A DNA stretch of 64,000 nt from Prauserella aidingensis (lineage in GTDB: Bacteria; Actinomycetota; Actinomycetes; Mycobacteriales; Pseudonocardiaceae), in contig NZ_JAMTCN010000004.1 of the NCBI RefSeq assembly GCF_024171865.1, positions 124,001-188,000 of the forward strand. The letters are read 5' to 3'. The translations under genes and the position numbers were made by a program. Below are positions 7,871 to 16,913 of the stretch, in pieces; the stretch's first letter is position 1, and every line of letters begins with the position of its first letter. A model generated the notes under the pieces. That model did not search any database, was not told where the DNA came from, and saw nothing but the letters and a program-made list of their open reading frames with translations.

Positions 7871-8587
7871 ATGACCGACCGCGCCCGCCCTCCGGACGGA
7901 GGGACGACCGGCACGCCGCCGCCCGCCGCGGCCTCCGGCCCCGGCACACGATCGCTGACGGCCCCACCCGCCTCCGGGGAACCGCGGAGCCGGGAGGAAC
8001 GCAGTGCGGGCAGCCGTGAACTGATCCTCGACGCCGCCGTCGACTGTCTCGTCGACAGTGGCTACGCGGGCGCGTCGACGCTCGCGATCCAGGCCAAGGC
8101 GGGCGTGTCCCGCGGCCGACTGCTGCACCACTTCCCCTCACGGGACGGGTTGCTCGTCGCCGCGGTGCAGCACCTCGCCGGGCGGCGCCTCAGCGAGACC
8201 GAGATTCGCGTGTCCGACGCGCTGTCCGGGCATCCCGACGGCCCCGAACGGGTGGACCGGTGCATCGAACTGCTCTGGGCGACGTTCCACGAGCCGCATT
8301 TCTGGGCCGCGGTGGAACTGTGGACGGCCGCGCGCACCAACGAGGCGCTCGCGAGCGCGTTGCGCCCGGCCGAACGGCAGCTGCGCGAGTCGATCCGCGC
8401 CGTGACCGATCGCATCTGGAGTCCGTCGGTCCGCGAGCATCCGCGTTACGACGAGTTGCGCGAACTGTTGTTCACCAGCATGCGAGGCGCGGCACTCCCG
8501 TACGCCTTCGAAGCGCGGAATCCCATGACCGATCGTCACATCGCCGTCTGGAAATCGACCGCCCGGACACTCCTGTACGGCGAATAG
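7871..8587 (+). CDS. TetR/AcrR-family regulator of the acyl-CoA operon
   Basis: 238-residue TetR protein. A Pro/Gly/Ala-rich N-terminal tail of about 45 residues precedes a normal helix-turn-helix: SRELILDAAVDCL, then STLAIQAKAGVSRGRLLHHF. The C-terminal ligand domain is all-helical and ends at the stop at 8587. No strong Shine-Dalgarno site precedes ATG 7871, so a leaderless transcript is possible. It is divergent from the seven-gene operon, and the perfect inverted repeat between them is the probable operator. The inducer is most likely an acyl-CoA intermediate (inference). Confidence 0.92.
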   Translation: MTDRARPPDGGTTGTPPPAAASGPGTRSLTAPPASGEPRSREERSAGSRELILDAAVDCLVDSGYAGASTLAIQAKAGVSRGRLLHHFPSRDGLLVAAVQHLAGRRLSETEIRVSDALSGHPDGPERVDRCIELLWATFHEPHFWAAVELWTAARTNEALASALRPAERQLRESIRAVTDRIWSPSVREHPRYDELRELLFTSMRGAALPYAFEARNPMTDRHIAVWKSTARTLLYGE

Positions 8588-8713
8588 CGATTAACCGTCG
8601 CCTTGACCACGACCGCCGCGCCGGGCGACGATGGCGCCGGTCGCACGTGTCACCGTCACGCACCGCCGGTCGCCGTCGACGACGGCGACCCACCCAGGAT
8701 GGCGAGGTCAACG

Positions 8714-10348
8714 ATGTCCGCACCGTCTGCTGTCACCCCGGATTCCCGCCCTGCCCCCGAGATTCCCCGCATGCTCGGGCGGGGCATGACGATGGGCGAC
8801 CAGCTCGCCCGGCACGCCCGCACGATCGGGGACGAGCCCGCGTTCGTCTTCGAAGGCACGGTGCGCACCTACCGTGAGCTCGACGCGCGGGTGAGCCGAC
8901 TCGCCAACGCCCTGCGCAACCGCGGCGTCGGGCAGGGCGACCGGATCGCCGTGCTGGGACTGAACACGCTCGAGGTGATCGAGGCGTTCTTCGCCTCCAC
9001 CCGTCTCGGCGCCATCTGCGTACCCGTCAACTTCCGCCTCGCGGCCGGGGAGATCGCCTACGTCCTCGGCGACAGCGGCGCCGCGGCCGCCGTGGTGCAC
9101 GCGCCCCTCGCCGAGACGTACGCGCAGGCGGCGAGCGACCTCGCCGATCCGCCGGTGTGCCTCGTCCACGGCGACGGCGCCGACGGAGCCGTGCCGGGTT
9201 CGGTCGACTACGAACAGGCGCTGGCCGCCGCGTCGCCCGAGTTCGACGAGCTGCGCGTCGACGAGCACGACCCGGCGTTCATCATGTACACCTCCGGCAC
9301 GACGGGGAAGCCGAAAGGCGCGGTGCTGACGCACTTCAACCTCGTCATGCACGCTTTCAGCAACATGGCGACGATCGGCATCACCGGCGAGGACCGGGTG
9401 TGGATGGCCGCCGCTCCCCTGTTCCACATCGCGGGCATGTCCGGGCTGCTGCCGACCCTGCTGATGGGCGGGCGCACCGTGCTGTCCCCGTCGGGGCGAT
9501 TCGACCCGGTGGCGATGCTGGACACGTTCGAGCGCGAACGCGTGTCGTCGGTGTTCCTGGTTCCCGCGCAATGGCAGGCGATCGTCTCGGTGCCGGACAT
9601 CGACCGGCGCGACCTGTCGTGCCTGAAGAAGATCTCCTGGGGCGCGGCTCCCGCCTCGACGACGCTGCTGCGCACCATCATGGAGAAGTTCCCGCAGGCG
9701 GAGCTGTCGACGGCGTTCGGGCAGACCGAGTGCAGTCCGATCACGACGCTGCTGCGCGGCGAGGACTCGCTGCGCAAGATCGGTTCGGTGGGCACGCCGA
9801 TGCTGAACGTCGAGGTCCGTGTGGTGGACGACGACATGAACGACGTGCCCCGCGGCGAGGTCGGCGAGATCGTGTACCGCAGCCCGATGGTGATGAAGGA
9901 GTACTGGAACAAGCCCGCCGAGACCGCGGAGGTGTTCCGCGGCGGCTGGTTCCACTCCGGTGATCTGGTCCGCGAGGACGAGGACGGCTACTTCTACGTC
10001 GTCGACCGCAAGAAGGACATGATCATCTCCGGTGGGGAGAACATCTACTGCGCCGAGGTCGAGGACGTGCTCTCCGGCCACCCGAAGATCGCCGAGGTCG
10101 CGTTGATCGGTATGGCCGACGAGACGTGGGGCGAGACGCCCCTCGCGGTGCTGGCCCCGCGTGAGGACGGCGACCCGCCGACGGCGGCCGAGCTCGAGGA
10201 GTGGTGCACGCAGCGACTGGCCCGCTACAAGCGGCCGCGGAAGCTGGCGGTCGTGCCCGCGTTGCCGCGCAATCCCAGCGGCAAGGTGCTCAAGACGACG
10301 CTGCGTGCCGACCGCGACTCCGGGGCCCTGCCGATCGAGTCGGTGTGA
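8714..10348 (+). CDS. acyl-CoA synthetase (AMP-forming)
   Basis: 544-residue long-chain-type acyl-CoA synthetase. The AMP-binding motif is MYTSGTTGKPKGAV, followed by FGQTECSP, the hinge YVVDRKKDMIISGGENIY, and the C-terminal Lys in PSGKVLKTTLR. ATG 8714 has GAGG seven nt upstream; in-frame sequence back to 8603 gives no family-like protein. The 126 bp between tetR and this gene hold no gene. It may share regulation with the tetR upstream. Chain-length preference cannot be judged from sequence. Confidence 0.92.
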   Translation: MSAPSAVTPDSRPAPEIPRMLGRGMTMGDQLARHARTIGDEPAFVFEGTVRTYRELDARVSRLANALRNRGVGQGDRIAVLGLNTLEVIEAFFASTRLGAICVPVNFRLAAGEIAYVLGDSGAAAAVVHAPLAETYAQAASDLADPPVCLVHGDGADGAVPGSVDYEQALAAASPEFDELRVDEHDPAFIMYTSGTTGKPKGAVLTHFNLVMHAFSNMATIGITGEDRVWMAAAPLFHIAGMSGLLPTLLMGGRTVLSPSGRFDPVAMLDTFERERVSSVFLVPAQWQAIVSVPDIDRRDLSCLKKISWGAAPASTTLLRTIMEKFPQAELSTAFGQTECSPITTLLRGEDSLRKIGSVGTPMLNVEVRVVDDDMNDVPRGEVGEIVYRSPMVMKEYWNKPAETAEVFRGGWFHSGDLVREDEDGYFYVVDRKKDMIISGGENIYCAEVEDVLSGHPKIAEVALIGMADETWGETPLAVLAPREDGDPPTAAELEEWCTQRLARYKRPRKLAVVPALPRNPSGKVLKTTLRADRDSGALPIESV

Positions 10349-10379
10349 ACGGGCCTCACGTTCTGGAAGACTGGGCCGT

Positions 10380-11186
10380 GTGACGCACCTGGCGAACCCC
10401 GAAGGCATCCTCTGGCTCGAACTCGACGGCGCGGTCAACATCCGCGACGTCGGCGGCATCCCGACCACCGACGGCACGACGACCGCCCGGAACCGGCTGC
10501 TGCGGGCCGACAACCTGCAGGACCTGTCGGCGTCCGATCTCGGCCTGCTCGTGGACACCATCGGCCTCGACACGGTCGTCGACCTGCGCACCGCGCACGA
10601 GATCGACTCCGAAGGGCCGGGGCCGTTGCGCGCCTACTCACGTGTGCGGCACGTCCACCACTCGCTGCTGCCGGACGGCGGTGACGACGCCCTGCTGGCC
10701 CGCACCGGCGCCGACCGGGACGCCGCCGCCGACGCCCGCGAGGCCGACGTGGCCGAGTTCGACCGCGTCGTCGCCCACTACCTCGGATACGTCGCCCACC
10801 GGCCGGACAGCATCGTGGGCGCCCTGCGGGCGATCACCGACGCGCCGGGGGCGGCGCTGGTGCACTGTGCGGCAGGCAAGGATCGCACCGGCGTCGTCAC
10901 GGCGTTCGCGCTCGAGATCGCAGGCGTCGACCGGGAGGCGATCGCGGCCGACTACGCCGCCACCGCACACCGGATCGAGGCGATCATCGACAGGCTGCGC
11001 CGGTCGGAGACCTACCGCGAGGACGTCGACCGCAAGACGATCGACGAGCACCGTCCGCGTGCCGAGTCGATGGAGCGATTCCTCCGCGAGGTCGATGCCC
11101 GGCACGGCGGGGTACGGCCGTATCTGCACACCCACGGCTTCGGCCGGAACGAGGCCGAGCGCCTGCGCGCCAAACTGCGCGACTGA
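10380..11186 (+). CDS. tyrosine/lipid phosphatase, PtpB-like
   Basis: 268-residue member of the Y_phosphatase3 family that includes mycobacterial PtpB. The N-terminal signature VNIRDVGG is at residues 19-26, and the P-loop VHCAAGKDRTG at 161-171 gives catalytic Cys163 and Arg169. Family members hydrolyse phosphotyrosine and some also phosphoserine or phosphoinositides. No signal peptide or membrane segment is visible, so it is cytosolic or leaderlessly secreted. The GTG at 10380 follows GGAAGA at loose spacing and lies 31 nt after the acyl-CoA synthetase, in the same direction. Confidence 0.88.
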   Translation: MTHLANPEGILWLELDGAVNIRDVGGIPTTDGTTTARNRLLRADNLQDLSASDLGLLVDTIGLDTVVDLRTAHEIDSEGPGPLRAYSRVRHVHHSLLPDGGDDALLARTGADRDAAADAREADVAEFDRVVAHYLGYVAHRPDSIVGALRAITDAPGAALVHCAAGKDRTGVVTAFALEIAGVDREAIAADYAATAHRIEAIIDRLRRSETYREDVDRKTIDEHRPRAESMERFLREVDARHGGVRPYLHTHGFGRNEAERLRAKLRD

Positions 11187-11204
11187 CGCACTCCGCAGCC
11201 GGGG

Positions 11205-11786
11205 TCAGGCGGGTGCACGGGCGAGCAGCCGGGTCGTCGTGTCGGTCGCCCGTTCGGCCAGCACCGTGAACCCGCCGGGCAGCCGCTCCGACAGGCCACC
11301 GTGCGGAACCCGGTACGGCTGCGGCGGTTCCTCCTCGGCCCCTCGCTCGTGCTGCCGCAGCGCTTCCCAGGCGAGCAACCCGCCCGGCGCGACAGCGGCC
11401 GCACCGGCGGTGAACGCCGCCTCGTCCCAGAATCGGGTGGCGAGCACGAGGGCCCAGCGTGCGGCGGATGCCTCGCCGGTGAGCGTGGCCGTCGCGTCGG
11501 CACACACCCGGTCGATGCGCGAGCCCAGTCCGCGCCGCGCCGCTTCGTCCCGCAGCTGGGCCAATGCCAGGTCGGAGATGTCGACGACGGTCACGGCGCG
11601 GCCCTGTCCGGCCAGCGCGAGCGCGCTCCCGGACCGGCCGCCCGCGAGTTCCAGCACCGGCCCGGCGGGCGGCCCCGCAGCCAGCGCCTCCGTCACGAGC
11701 GGATGCGGGGCGAACGAGGGCCGCCGCGCGGCGTACCGCTCGTTCCACCGGTTCCGGTCCTCCGCGACGGCATCGGCGTCGCTCAT
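11205..11786 (-). CDS. SAM-dependent methyltransferase
   Basis: 193-residue class I methyltransferase of the small thiopurine/tellurite-resistance-like type. It begins with NRWNERYAAR; motif I is VLELAGGRSGSALALA and an acidic residue follows in VTVVDISD. In the usual E/DxGxGxG loop the sequence is ELAGGRSG, slightly atypical but common in actinobacterial members. ATG 11786 has GAGGAG upstream and lies 13 nt after the VKOR stop, so it is co-transcribed with VKOR. Convergent with the phosphatase, with only 18 bp between stops. The substrate is unknown. Confidence 0.82.
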   Translation of the reverse strand: MSDADAVAEDRNRWNERYAARRPSFAPHPLVTEALAAGPPAGPVLELAGGRSGSALALAGQGRAVTVVDISDLALAQLRDEAARRGLGSRIDRVCADATATLTGEASAARWALVLATRFWDEAAFTAGAAAVAPGGLLAWEALRQHERGAEEEPPQPYRVPHGGLSERLPGGFTVLAERATDTTTRLLARAPA

Positions 11787-11799
11787 GGCCGCTCCTCGC

Positions 11800-12534
11800 T
11801 CACAGCAGGTCCGAGAAGTAGTCCCAGAAGCGCTGCACGACCAGGAACACCACGAGCGCCAGCCACAGCGCCAACCCCCAGAGGTGATGGCGCACCGGGC
11901 GCGGCGCGATGCCCGGCAGGTGCCCGGCGGCGACGTTGTGGGCCGTCGTGTACCAGAAGACCGGGATGGTCACCGCCCACACGACGAGGCAGTACGGGCA
12001 CAGCGCTCCGATCTCGTACAGGCTCTGGGTGATCAGCCAGTGCACGAACCCGACGCCGAACAGGGTGCCTGCCTGCATGCCGAGCCAGAACCACCGCGGC
12101 AGCCGCGCCCGCGCGAGCACGGCCACACCGACGGTGACCACGACCGGGAACGCGACCAGGCCGATCAGCGGATTCGGGAAGCCGAACGCCGCCGCCTGGT
12201 CGCTCTGCATCACCGACGTGCAGGAGACGGTCGCGTCGAGGGTGCAGCTCGGCCGGTAGTCCGGGTCCTCCAGCAGCGCGAGCTTGTCGAGCGTGAGCGC
12301 GAACGCCGCGGCCAGGCCGAGCAGGCCGCCGACGGTCAGCACCCAGCCGGTGATCCTCCGCAGCCGGCCGCCGATCGGGTCGGCGGTGTCGTCCGGTCCG
12401 TCCGCGTCCGGCCCGCCTGCCGGGTCGGCGTCCGGCGCGTCGTCCCCGCCGTCACCGGCCGGACCCTCGGGCGCGTCGTCCACTCCGACCGCTCCGGCCC
12501 GGTCTCCGCTGTCGTCGCTGTTGTTGCCGGACAT
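11800..12534 (-). CDS. vitamin K epoxide reductase (VKOR) family membrane protein
   Basis: 244-residue membrane thiol oxidase. A long acidic, Asp/Gly/Pro-rich cytosolic N-terminus (about 57 residues) precedes four to five hydrophobic helices. The loop cysteine pair is Cys97 and Cys105 (SCTLDATVSCTSVMQ) and the quinone-proximal CPYC is at 179-182. Bacterial VKOR reoxidises a DsbA-like protein and passes electrons to menaquinone, supporting extracytoplasmic disulfide formation; no DsbA-like gene is adjacent. ATG 12534 is chosen because upstream in-frame sequence is not family-like; AAAGGGG lies 11 nt before it. Confidence 0.9.
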   Translation of the reverse strand: MSGNNSDDSGDRAGAVGVDDAPEGPAGDGGDDAPDADPAGGPDADGPDDTADPIGGRLRRITGWVLTVGGLLGLAAAFALTLDKLALLEDPDYRPSCTLDATVSCTSVMQSDQAAAFGFPNPLIGLVAFPVVVTVGVAVLARARLPRWFWLGMQAGTLFGVGFVHWLITQSLYEIGALCPYCLVVWAVTIPVFWYTTAHNVAAGHLPGIAPRPVRHHLWGLALWLALVVFLVVQRFWDYFSDLL

Positions 12535-12720
12535 GCCCCGGTGTCCCCTTTCTCGACCCTTCCTGTTCGCACGGTACTCACCGCCGGGTGCGCCGCGCGT
12601 GAAAGGGACGTGCGTGCAAGGGACGTGATCAAGCACTCGTTGAGTGGCGCCGACACGGCGGGATACGTTCGATGCGGCACTTGTGGACGACGACCGTCTA
12701 GGAAAGCCGGTGAGTCAGCG

Positions 12721-13851
12721 TTGACGAACCCGACCAGCCGAACGAGCCCGCCCGAGGGCGTCACGGTCCTCGGCACCGCGCAGTGGGCGGCGTGGCAGCG
12801 GCGCACGCTGCCGCCGGTCGAGCGGGTGAGCGGCGGGCTCTGGTCCGTGCCGGTTCCCATCCCCCACAATCCGCTGCGCTACACGCTCAGTTACGTCATG
12901 GAGGGCGACAGCGGACTGCTCGTCGTCGACCCGGGCTGGGACTCGCAGGAGGGCTGGGACGCGCTGCAGGCCGGGCTCGCCGAGGCCGGCGCGGCACCCG
13001 AGGACGTGACCGGCATCGTGGCCACGCACATCCATCCCGATCACCACGGCCTGTCGGAACGGCTCCGCGCGCTGTCGGGCGCCTGGATCGCGATGCACCC
13101 GGCCGAGCGCGACACACTCCCCCAGCGCATGTCCGGTGCGCTCGGCGCGCACGGCACGCTCACCGCGTGGCTGCGCACCCGGGGCGCGTCCGACGAGGAC
13201 GCCCACGCGCTCGGCGCCCCGTTCGACGCCCGGGACCCGGAGTCCGCCGCGATGGCCGAGCCGGACGTCCTGCTCGAGGACGGGGATCTCGTCCCGCTGG
13301 CCGGGCGGACGCTGCGGACCGTGTGGACGCCCGGACACACCCCCGGCCATCTGTGCCTGCAGGCGGTCGACGAACGGCTGCTGCTCACCGGTGACCACGT
13401 GCTGCCGCGCATCACCCCGAACATCGGGCTGTACCCGGGCGGCACCGGCTCGCCGCTGGCGGACTTCTTCACCTCGCTCGCGCGCACCACGGGCTTCGAC
13501 GACCACGACGCGCTGCCCGCGCACGAGTACCGCTTCCGCGGACTCGGCGAGCGCACCCGGCTGTTGGCCGAGCACCACGAGCGACGGTGCCAGGAGATCG
13601 TCGACGTGGTGGCCGAGCTGGGCACACCGACGCCGTGGGAGGTCGCCACGCACCTGACGTGGTCGCGCCCGTGGGCCGAGGTGGGGCACATGCGGATCAG
13701 CGCGCTCGCCGAGACCGAATCGCACCTCGACCACCTCGTCGGCGAGGGCAGGCTCGCGTGGCACGGAAACCCCGGAAGTGGTCCCGCACGCCCGGCCCGC
13801 GTCCGCCTCGCCACCTCTCCCACGCCGACCACCGCAAGGAGCACGACATGA
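12721..13851 (+). CDS. metallo-beta-lactamase-fold hydrolase
   Basis: 376-residue MBL-fold enzyme. The zinc motif ATHIHPDHHG (residues 101-110) gives His103, His105, Asp107 and His108; TPGHTPGHLC and LLTGDHVLP complete the di-metal site. A C-terminal helical domain resembles that of LACTB2/glyoxalase-II-like proteins. The family hydrolyses thioesters, lactones or nucleic acid; coupling to a thiolase-like/crotonase fusion suggests an acyl-thioester or lactone here. The start appears to be TTG 12721: it follows GGTGAG, the family-like sequence begins here, and no in-frame ATG or GTG fits nearby. Its stop overlaps the next ATG (ATGA at 13848). Confidence 0.85.
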   Translation: MTNPTSRTSPPEGVTVLGTAQWAAWQRRTLPPVERVSGGLWSVPVPIPHNPLRYTLSYVMEGDSGLLVVDPGWDSQEGWDALQAGLAEAGAAPEDVTGIVATHIHPDHHGLSERLRALSGAWIAMHPAERDTLPQRMSGALGAHGTLTAWLRTRGASDEDAHALGAPFDARDPESAAMAEPDVLLEDGDLVPLAGRTLRTVWTPGHTPGHLCLQAVDERLLLTGDHVLPRITPNIGLYPGGTGSPLADFFTSLARTTGFDDHDALPAHEYRFRGLGERTRLLAEHHERRCQEIVDVVAELGTPTPWEVATHLTWSRPWAEVGHMRISALAETESHLDHLVGEGRLAWHGNPGSGPARPARVRLATSPTPTTARSTT

Positions 13852-16232
13852 CCACCTCGCCCACCGTCGACGACCTCGACCCCGCCACGCCGGTGCTGGT
13901 CGGCGTCGGCCAGGCCGCCGAACGCATCGACGACGCCGACTATCGCAGGCTCTCGCCCGTCGACCTGGCCGCCGAGGCCGCCCGCATCGCACTGGCCGAC
14001 ACGGGCGCCGACACCGCGGCGGTGGCGGCCGCCGTCGACACGGCGGCGGCGATGCGCCAGTTCGAGCACTCGACGCCCGGCGCGTTCCCTCCACTGGGCA
14101 GTTCGGACAACTATCCGCGGTCGGTCGCCGGGCGCGTGGGCGCCGATCCGGGCCGCGCGATCCTCGACGTCGTGGGTGGACACGGACCGCAGCACCTGGT
14201 GAACGAGACGGCCGCCACGATCGCCGCGGGCGAGGCCGAGGTGGCGCTGCTGTTCGGTTCCGAGGCGATCTCGACGGCGCAGCATCTCGCGTCGGCTCCG
14301 GACAAGCCCGACTTCACCGAGCACGTCGGCGGAAAGCTCGAGGACCGCGGACGTGGCCTGCAGGGCCTGATGACCCAGGAGCTCCTCGCGGTGGGGCTGG
14401 CCGATCCGGCGGCCCAGTACGCGCTGTTCGAGAACGCCCGCCGCGGCAGGCTGAAGGCCTCCCGCGAGGAGTACGCACGTGCGATGGGCGAGCTGTTCGC
14501 CCCGTTCACGGCCGTCGCGGCGCGCAACCCGTACGCCGCGGCGCCGGTCGAACGGTCGGCCGCCGAGTTGACGACGGTCACCGAGTCGAACCGGATGATC
14601 GCCGACCCGTATCCGCGCTACGTCGTCTCGCGCGACAAGGTCAACCAGGGCGCGGCCGTGCTGCTGATGTCGGTGGCCGCGGCCCGGCGGCTCGGGGTTC
14701 CGCAGGAGAAGTGGGTGTTCCTGCGCGGCCAGGCGGACCTGCGCGAACGTGACCTCGTCGACCGGGCCGACCTGTCCGCTTATCCGGCGGCGGTCGCGGC
14801 GGTGCGGCACGCGCTGGAGATCGCCGGGGTCGGACTCGACGACGTGGCCGCGTTCGACCTCTACAGCTGCTTCCCCGTCGCCGTGTTCGCTCTCTGCGAC
14901 GGCCTCGGGATCGCGCCGGACGATCCGCGCGGGCTGACGCTCACCGGCGGGTTGCCGTTCTTCGGCGGTGCCGGCAACAACTACTCGATGCACGCGATCG
15001 CCGAGGCCGTGAGCCTGCTGCGCGACCGGCCGGGCGAGTTCGGCCTCGTGGGCGCGAACGGCGGCATGCTCAGCAAGTACTCGGTCGGTGTGTACTCGAC
15101 GACCCCCGCGCCGTGGCGGCCCGACGACAGCGCCCGGCTGCAGGCCGCACTCGACGCCGCCGAGAAGCCCGGCCACTCCCGGTACGCCGACGGGTGGGCG
15201 ACGATCGAGACGTTCACCGCCGTGTACGGCAGGTCCGGCGCGCCCCAGGGCGTCGTGGTGGGACGGCTGGAGTCCGACGGCACCCGGTTCGTCGCGCGCA
15301 CCGAGCGCGGTGACGACGAGCTGCTCGACCTGCTCACGACCGGCGACCCGGTGGGCACCCGGGTGTACGCACGCTCGTTCGGCTACGGCAACCGCGTCAC
15401 GCTGACCGAGGAGCGGATGGACGAGTTCCACCCGCCGCGTAAGCCTGCGTTGCGCGAGTCGTACGAACACGTGCTCGTCCGGCGCGACGGGCACGTCCTC
15501 GAAGTCACGATCAACCGCCCGGAGGCGCGCAACAGCCTGCACCCGGACGCGAACTCCGAACTGGACGAGATCTTCGACGCCTACTTCGCCGATCCGGACC
15601 TGTGGGTCGCGATCCTGACGGGCGCGGGCGACAAGGCGTTCTCGGCAGGCAACGACCTGAGCTACACCGCGTCCGGGAATCTGCCGTGGACGCCGAAGAA
15701 CGGGTTCGCGGGCCTGACGCATCGCGAGCACCTGCCGAAGCCGGTGATCGCGGCCGTCAACGGGTACGCGATGGGCGGCGGTCTGGAGATCGCGATGGCG
15801 TGCCACGTCATCGTCGCTGACGAGACGGCGCGGTTCGCGCTCAGCGAGGTCCGCGTCGGGCTCATCGCGGCGGCGGGCGGCCTGGTGCGGCTGCCGCGGA
15901 CGATCCCGCCGAAGGTGGCGAACGAGATGATCCTGACCGGCAAACGCCTCGACGCCGACGAGGCCGCCCGCCACGGGCTCGTGAACCGCGTCGTCGAGGC
16001 GGGCGGTGCCGTCGACGGAGCCCGGGAGGTGGCGGCGGAGATCCTCGCCGGATCGCCCACCTCGGTGCGCGCGTCGCTGCGGTTCATGGGTGAGACGGCG
16101 GGCATCGCGGACACGGTGGAGGCCGTGAACCATCCGTCGTCGGTGATGGACCATCTGCTGGTCGCCGAGGACACGATGGAGGGCATCATGGCGTTCACCC
16201 AGAAGCGGGAGCCGCAGTGGAAGAACCGCTGA
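13848..16232 (+). CDS. thiolase-like protein fused to enoyl-CoA hydratase
   Basis: 794-residue two-domain protein. Residues 1 to about 527 resemble the long actinobacterial acetyl-CoA acetyltransferase-like family. The nucleophilic-Cys loop reads VVGGHGPQHLVNE with no Cys, while YSCFPVAV (near 338) and NNYSMHAIAEA (near 379) keep the second Cys and the His. A C-terminal OB-like region follows. Residues from about 537 (SYEHVLVRRDGHVL) form a complete crotonase with FSAGNDL and both hydratase Glu residues (GGGLEIA, LSEVRVG). The frame is uninterrupted, with no internal stop and no clear internal Shine-Dalgarno site. The hydratase half should be active; the thiolase half may be a binding domain or have altered chemistry. 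ATG 13848 has AAGGAG upstream. Confidence 0.85.
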   Translation: MTTSPTVDDLDPATPVLVGVGQAAERIDDADYRRLSPVDLAAEAARIALADTGADTAAVAAAVDTAAAMRQFEHSTPGAFPPLGSSDNYPRSVAGRVGADPGRAILDVVGGHGPQHLVNETAATIAAGEAEVALLFGSEAISTAQHLASAPDKPDFTEHVGGKLEDRGRGLQGLMTQELLAVGLADPAAQYALFENARRGRLKASREEYARAMGELFAPFTAVAARNPYAAAPVERSAAELTTVTESNRMIADPYPRYVVSRDKVNQGAAVLLMSVAAARRLGVPQEKWVFLRGQADLRERDLVDRADLSAYPAAVAAVRHALEIAGVGLDDVAAFDLYSCFPVAVFALCDGLGIAPDDPRGLTLTGGLPFFGGAGNNYSMHAIAEAVSLLRDRPGEFGLVGANGGMLSKYSVGVYSTTPAPWRPDDSARLQAALDAAEKPGHSRYADGWATIETFTAVYGRSGAPQGVVVGRLESDGTRFVARTERGDDELLDLLTTGDPVGTRVYARSFGYGNRVTLTEERMDEFHPPRKPALRESYEHVLVRRDGHVLEVTINRPEARNSLHPDANSELDEIFDAYFADPDLWVAILTGAGDKAFSAGNDLSYTASGNLPWTPKNGFAGLTHREHLPKPVIAAVNGYAMGGGLEIAMACHVIVADETARFALSEVRVGLIAAAGGLVRLPRTIPPKVANEMILTGKRLDADEAARHGLVNRVVEAGGAVDGAREVAAEILAGSPTSVRASLRFMGETAGIADTVEAVNHPSSVMDHLLVAEDTMEGIMAFTQKREPQWKNR

Positions 16233-16268
16233 TGGGCGAAGCGCTGATGGAACAAGCGCTGATTCCAC
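16224..16268 (+). repeat. Three 15-bp tandem repeats carrying the stop codon
   Basis: Three consecutive 15-bp units, each containing CGCTGAT, run across the stop codon of the fusion gene. Because the unit is a multiple of three, the in-frame TGA occurs three times (CGC TGA in each unit). It looks like a local tandem duplication of the gene's 3' end. Confidence 0.7.
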
Positions 16269-16295
16269 GCCCGCCACGCTGATCGGAGCCCGACG

Positions 16296-16913
16296 ATGTC
16301 GGCACCCTCGCACCACGACCGGGCACACGCGAGCACGGGCAGGCCGCGCGACCCGGAGGTCGACCGCCGGATCGCACTGGCCGCTGTCGCCGTGTTCGGC
16401 GAGGCGGGCTGGGCCGGGTTCAGCGTCGAATCGGTGGCCCGGCAGGCGGGTGTCGGTAAGGCGTCGATCTACCTGCGCTGGGAGACGAAGGAACGGCTGC
16501 TGCTGGATGCGCTCGCCGCCCACGTGGCGCCGGTGGTCGATGCGGACACCGGTTCGCTGCGCGGGGACCTGACGGCGCTGGCACGGCAGTTGGTCGAGCT
16601 GTACGCCGGTCCGAGCAGGCAGGCGGCGCTGCGGATGACGCTCGAGGCGCCGATGATCCCCGGCCTCGCGGAACGGTGCGAGCAGCTGCGACAGGCGCAG
16701 GTGAAGGCGGCGCGCGCCATGGTGCACCGCGGCATCCGGCGCGGCGACCTGCCCGACGACAGCTCGGTCACCCTGCTGCTCGACACGCTGTGCGGCGGCG
16801 TCATCGCGCACATCCTCTCGACCCCGCACCACCTGGAGGACGCCGTCCAGGCCGGACTGGACGAGTTCACCGAGAACCTGGTCGGTTTCCTCCTCGGCTC
16901 GACCCACCGGTGA
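16296..16913 (+). CDS. TetR/AcrR-family regulator
   Basis: 205-residue TetR protein. The DNA-binding domain includes VDRRIALAAVAVFGEAG and VARQAGVGKASIYLRW; a TetR_C-like helical domain follows with CGGVIAHIL near the end. ATG 16296 is preceded by GGAG. It lies 63 bp after the thiolase-crotonase fusion on the same strand, so it probably belongs to the MBL-hydrolase/fusion operon and may regulate it. Its last 47 bp overlap, tail to tail, the 3' end of the opposing marR gene. Confidence 0.9.
   Translation: MSAPSHHDRAHASTGRPRDPEVDRRIALAAVAVFGEAGWAGFSVESVARQAGVGKASIYLRWETKERLLLDALAAHVAPVVDADTGSLRGDLTALARQLVELYAGPSRQAALRMTLEAPMIPGLAERCEQLRQAQVKAARAMVHRGIRRGDLPDDSSVTLLLDTLCGGVIAHILSTPHHLEDAVQAGLDEFTENLVGFLLGSTHR

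Noticed and set aside
13041-16907. A 1288-codon open frame on the minus strand
   Set aside because: It is antisense to well-supported genes (MBL hydrolase, thiolase-crotonase fusion, tetR), has no recognisable domain, and is Arg/Gly/His-rich, as expected from third-position GC bias.
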